Shown here: piece after piece, positions 6,761 through 7,449 of the stretch
Position numbering within the stretch: the stretch's first letter is position 1
Layout of the letters: each line of letters begins with the position of its first letter
NCBI GenBank assembly: GCA_015055785.1
Contig: SVHQ01000081.1
Location: forward strand, 1-7,449
DNA from: Clostridiales bacterium
GTDB lineage: Bacteria > Bacillota_A > Clostridia > Christensenellales > Borkfalkiaceae
DNA length: 7,449 nt
Reading direction: 5' to 3'
Notes under the pieces: generated by a model
Told to the model about the DNA's origin: nothing
Databases searched by the model: none
What the model saw: only the letters and a program-made list of their open reading frames with translations
Program-made: the position numbers and the translations under genes

Positions 6761-7449
6761 TCGTGTACCTCCTCCATAAAATGAACCAAAATGGAATTTT
6801 GCACATACAAATATTCGTCCTTGATTTTCAACATATCGCCGTTTAATTCAAGATATTTCACCGTCTTTTTTAACGCTTCGGGAAAATCTTCCGACAATGC
6901 CGTGTTAAATTTTGCCTTATAGTCGTTCATTGAAAGCCCTTTCGTCGTCCGAAGCGCAAGCATTACGTATTCAAATTTCGCATCGTTTTCGTCTACTTCT
7001 TCGCTTGTTACAGCCGGATAAAAGCCTGAAATAATGCATTTCATGTATTCGTCTAAATCAAAAGTGTTTGTAAAACGTTTGCCGCGCATGAACGAGCTTG
7101 CCGCCACGCCAAAACCAATGTACTCGCCACGGTTCCAATAATTCATATTATGACGGCTTTCAAAACCTTTCTTTGCAAAGTTGGAAATTTCATAACGCTC
7201 ATAACCCTTTTCTTTCAAAAGCTTTCTGCCAAAATCATACATATCCGCCACTTCGTCAGAATCGGGCAACTCGCCGTTTAAATAATCGGTGTATATCGGC
7301 GTCCCGTCCTCAACAGTGAGCGCGTACATGGATATGTGATTAGAGCCGCACGCCGCCGCCAATTCAATCGTTTTTGCGATATCTTCTTTCGTTTGATTTT
7401 TCAAACCCAGCATGACGTCTGTGCTAAAATTCTGCCCCTCTAATAATTT
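6757..7449 (-). CDS. hemW: HemW, radical SAM family haem chaperone, C-terminal 230 residues (5' end beyond the window)
   Basis: The frame is open through the right edge, so this is the C-terminal part of a protein normally 370-400 residues long. The radical SAM CxxxCxxC cluster motif must lie beyond the edge and cannot be checked. Visible family marks, counting from the first visible residue, are TDVMLGLKNQT (10-20), NHISMYALTVEDGTP (37-51), YERYEISNFAK (83-93), SRHNMNYWNRGEYIGFG (98-114) and LRTTKGL (166-172), ending in a winged-helix-like HemN C-domain. Members were long annotated as oxygen-independent coproporphyrinogen III oxidase. HemW is now understood as a haem-binding chaperone that delivers haem to membrane enzymes, so a coproporphyrinogen oxidase label would be misleading. 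The position usually reading GAHS/GAHG is AASS here, a variant I believe occurs in other Clostridia. It is the upstream partner of the histidine phosphatase gene, overlapping it by 4 bp. Confidence 0.92.
   Translation of the reverse strand, partial: KLLEGQNFSTDVMLGLKNQTKEDIAKTIELAAACGSNHISMYALTVEDGTPIYTDYLNGELPDSDEVADMYDFGRKLLKEKGYERYEISNFAKKGFESRHNMNYWNRGEYIGFGVAASSFMRGKRFTNTFDLDEYMKCIISGFYPAVTSEEVDENDAKFEYVMLALRTTKGLSMNDYKAKFNTALSEDFPEALKKTVKYLELNGDMLKIKDEYLYVQNSILVHFMEEVHE

Noticed and set aside
7108..7116. Altered GAHS motif (AASS) in HemW as a sign of lost function
   Set aside because: All other visible HemW motifs are intact, and I believe similar substitutions occur in other Clostridia HemW proteins, so this looks like normal family variation.

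Overview
The window reads as chromosome of an AT-leaning Firmicute, most likely a gut-type member of the Clostridia. I infer this from the family flavour of the proteins: a GluRS with an extended N-terminus, a FLDIE/GGS-type shikimate kinase, a Clostridia-like HemW and a cytosolic GH106-like glycosidase. Further support is the strong AGGAGG-type ribosome binding sites, a textbook TTGACA/TATAAT promoter, and tight same-strand operons with ATGA overlaps. No database search was possible, so the taxonomy is only inferred. All seven genes lie on the minus strand, so transcription runs from high to low coordinates. No tRNA, rRNA, CRISPR array, insertion sequence or phage gene was seen.

Layout in transcription order: (1) 7449-6757 is the C-terminal part of hemW (haem chaperone, radical SAM family), cut by the window edge. 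It overlaps by 4 bp a histidine phosphatase gene (6760-6029). (2) 6028-5811 is a non-coding gap of about 218 bp, most of it filled by a nested inverted-repeat element (5849-6021). (3) 5810-3845 is a compact three-gene unit: a NUDIX hydrolase, a shikimate kinase-like protein and a ketopantoate reductase, with gaps or overlaps of 2 and 4 bp. (4) 3844-3731 holds a tandem pair of small dyad repeats, then a consensus sigma-A promoter. (5) 3730-2090 is gltX (glutamyl-tRNA synthetase). An 82-bp gap follows, then the start of a large GH106-like glycoside hydrolase (2007 to beyond base 1), cut by the left edge.

The genes are mostly housekeeping: haem handling, nucleotide pool sanitation, chorismate and pantothenate/CoA precursors, and translation. 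The glycosidase is the one accessory-type gene and probably acts on imported sugars, since it starts with no signal peptide. I see no defence system or new multigene system. The parts least explained are the 173-bp nested palindrome at 5849-6021, the paired dyads beside the gltX promoter, and the AroK-like kinase that lacks canonical shikimate-contact residues.
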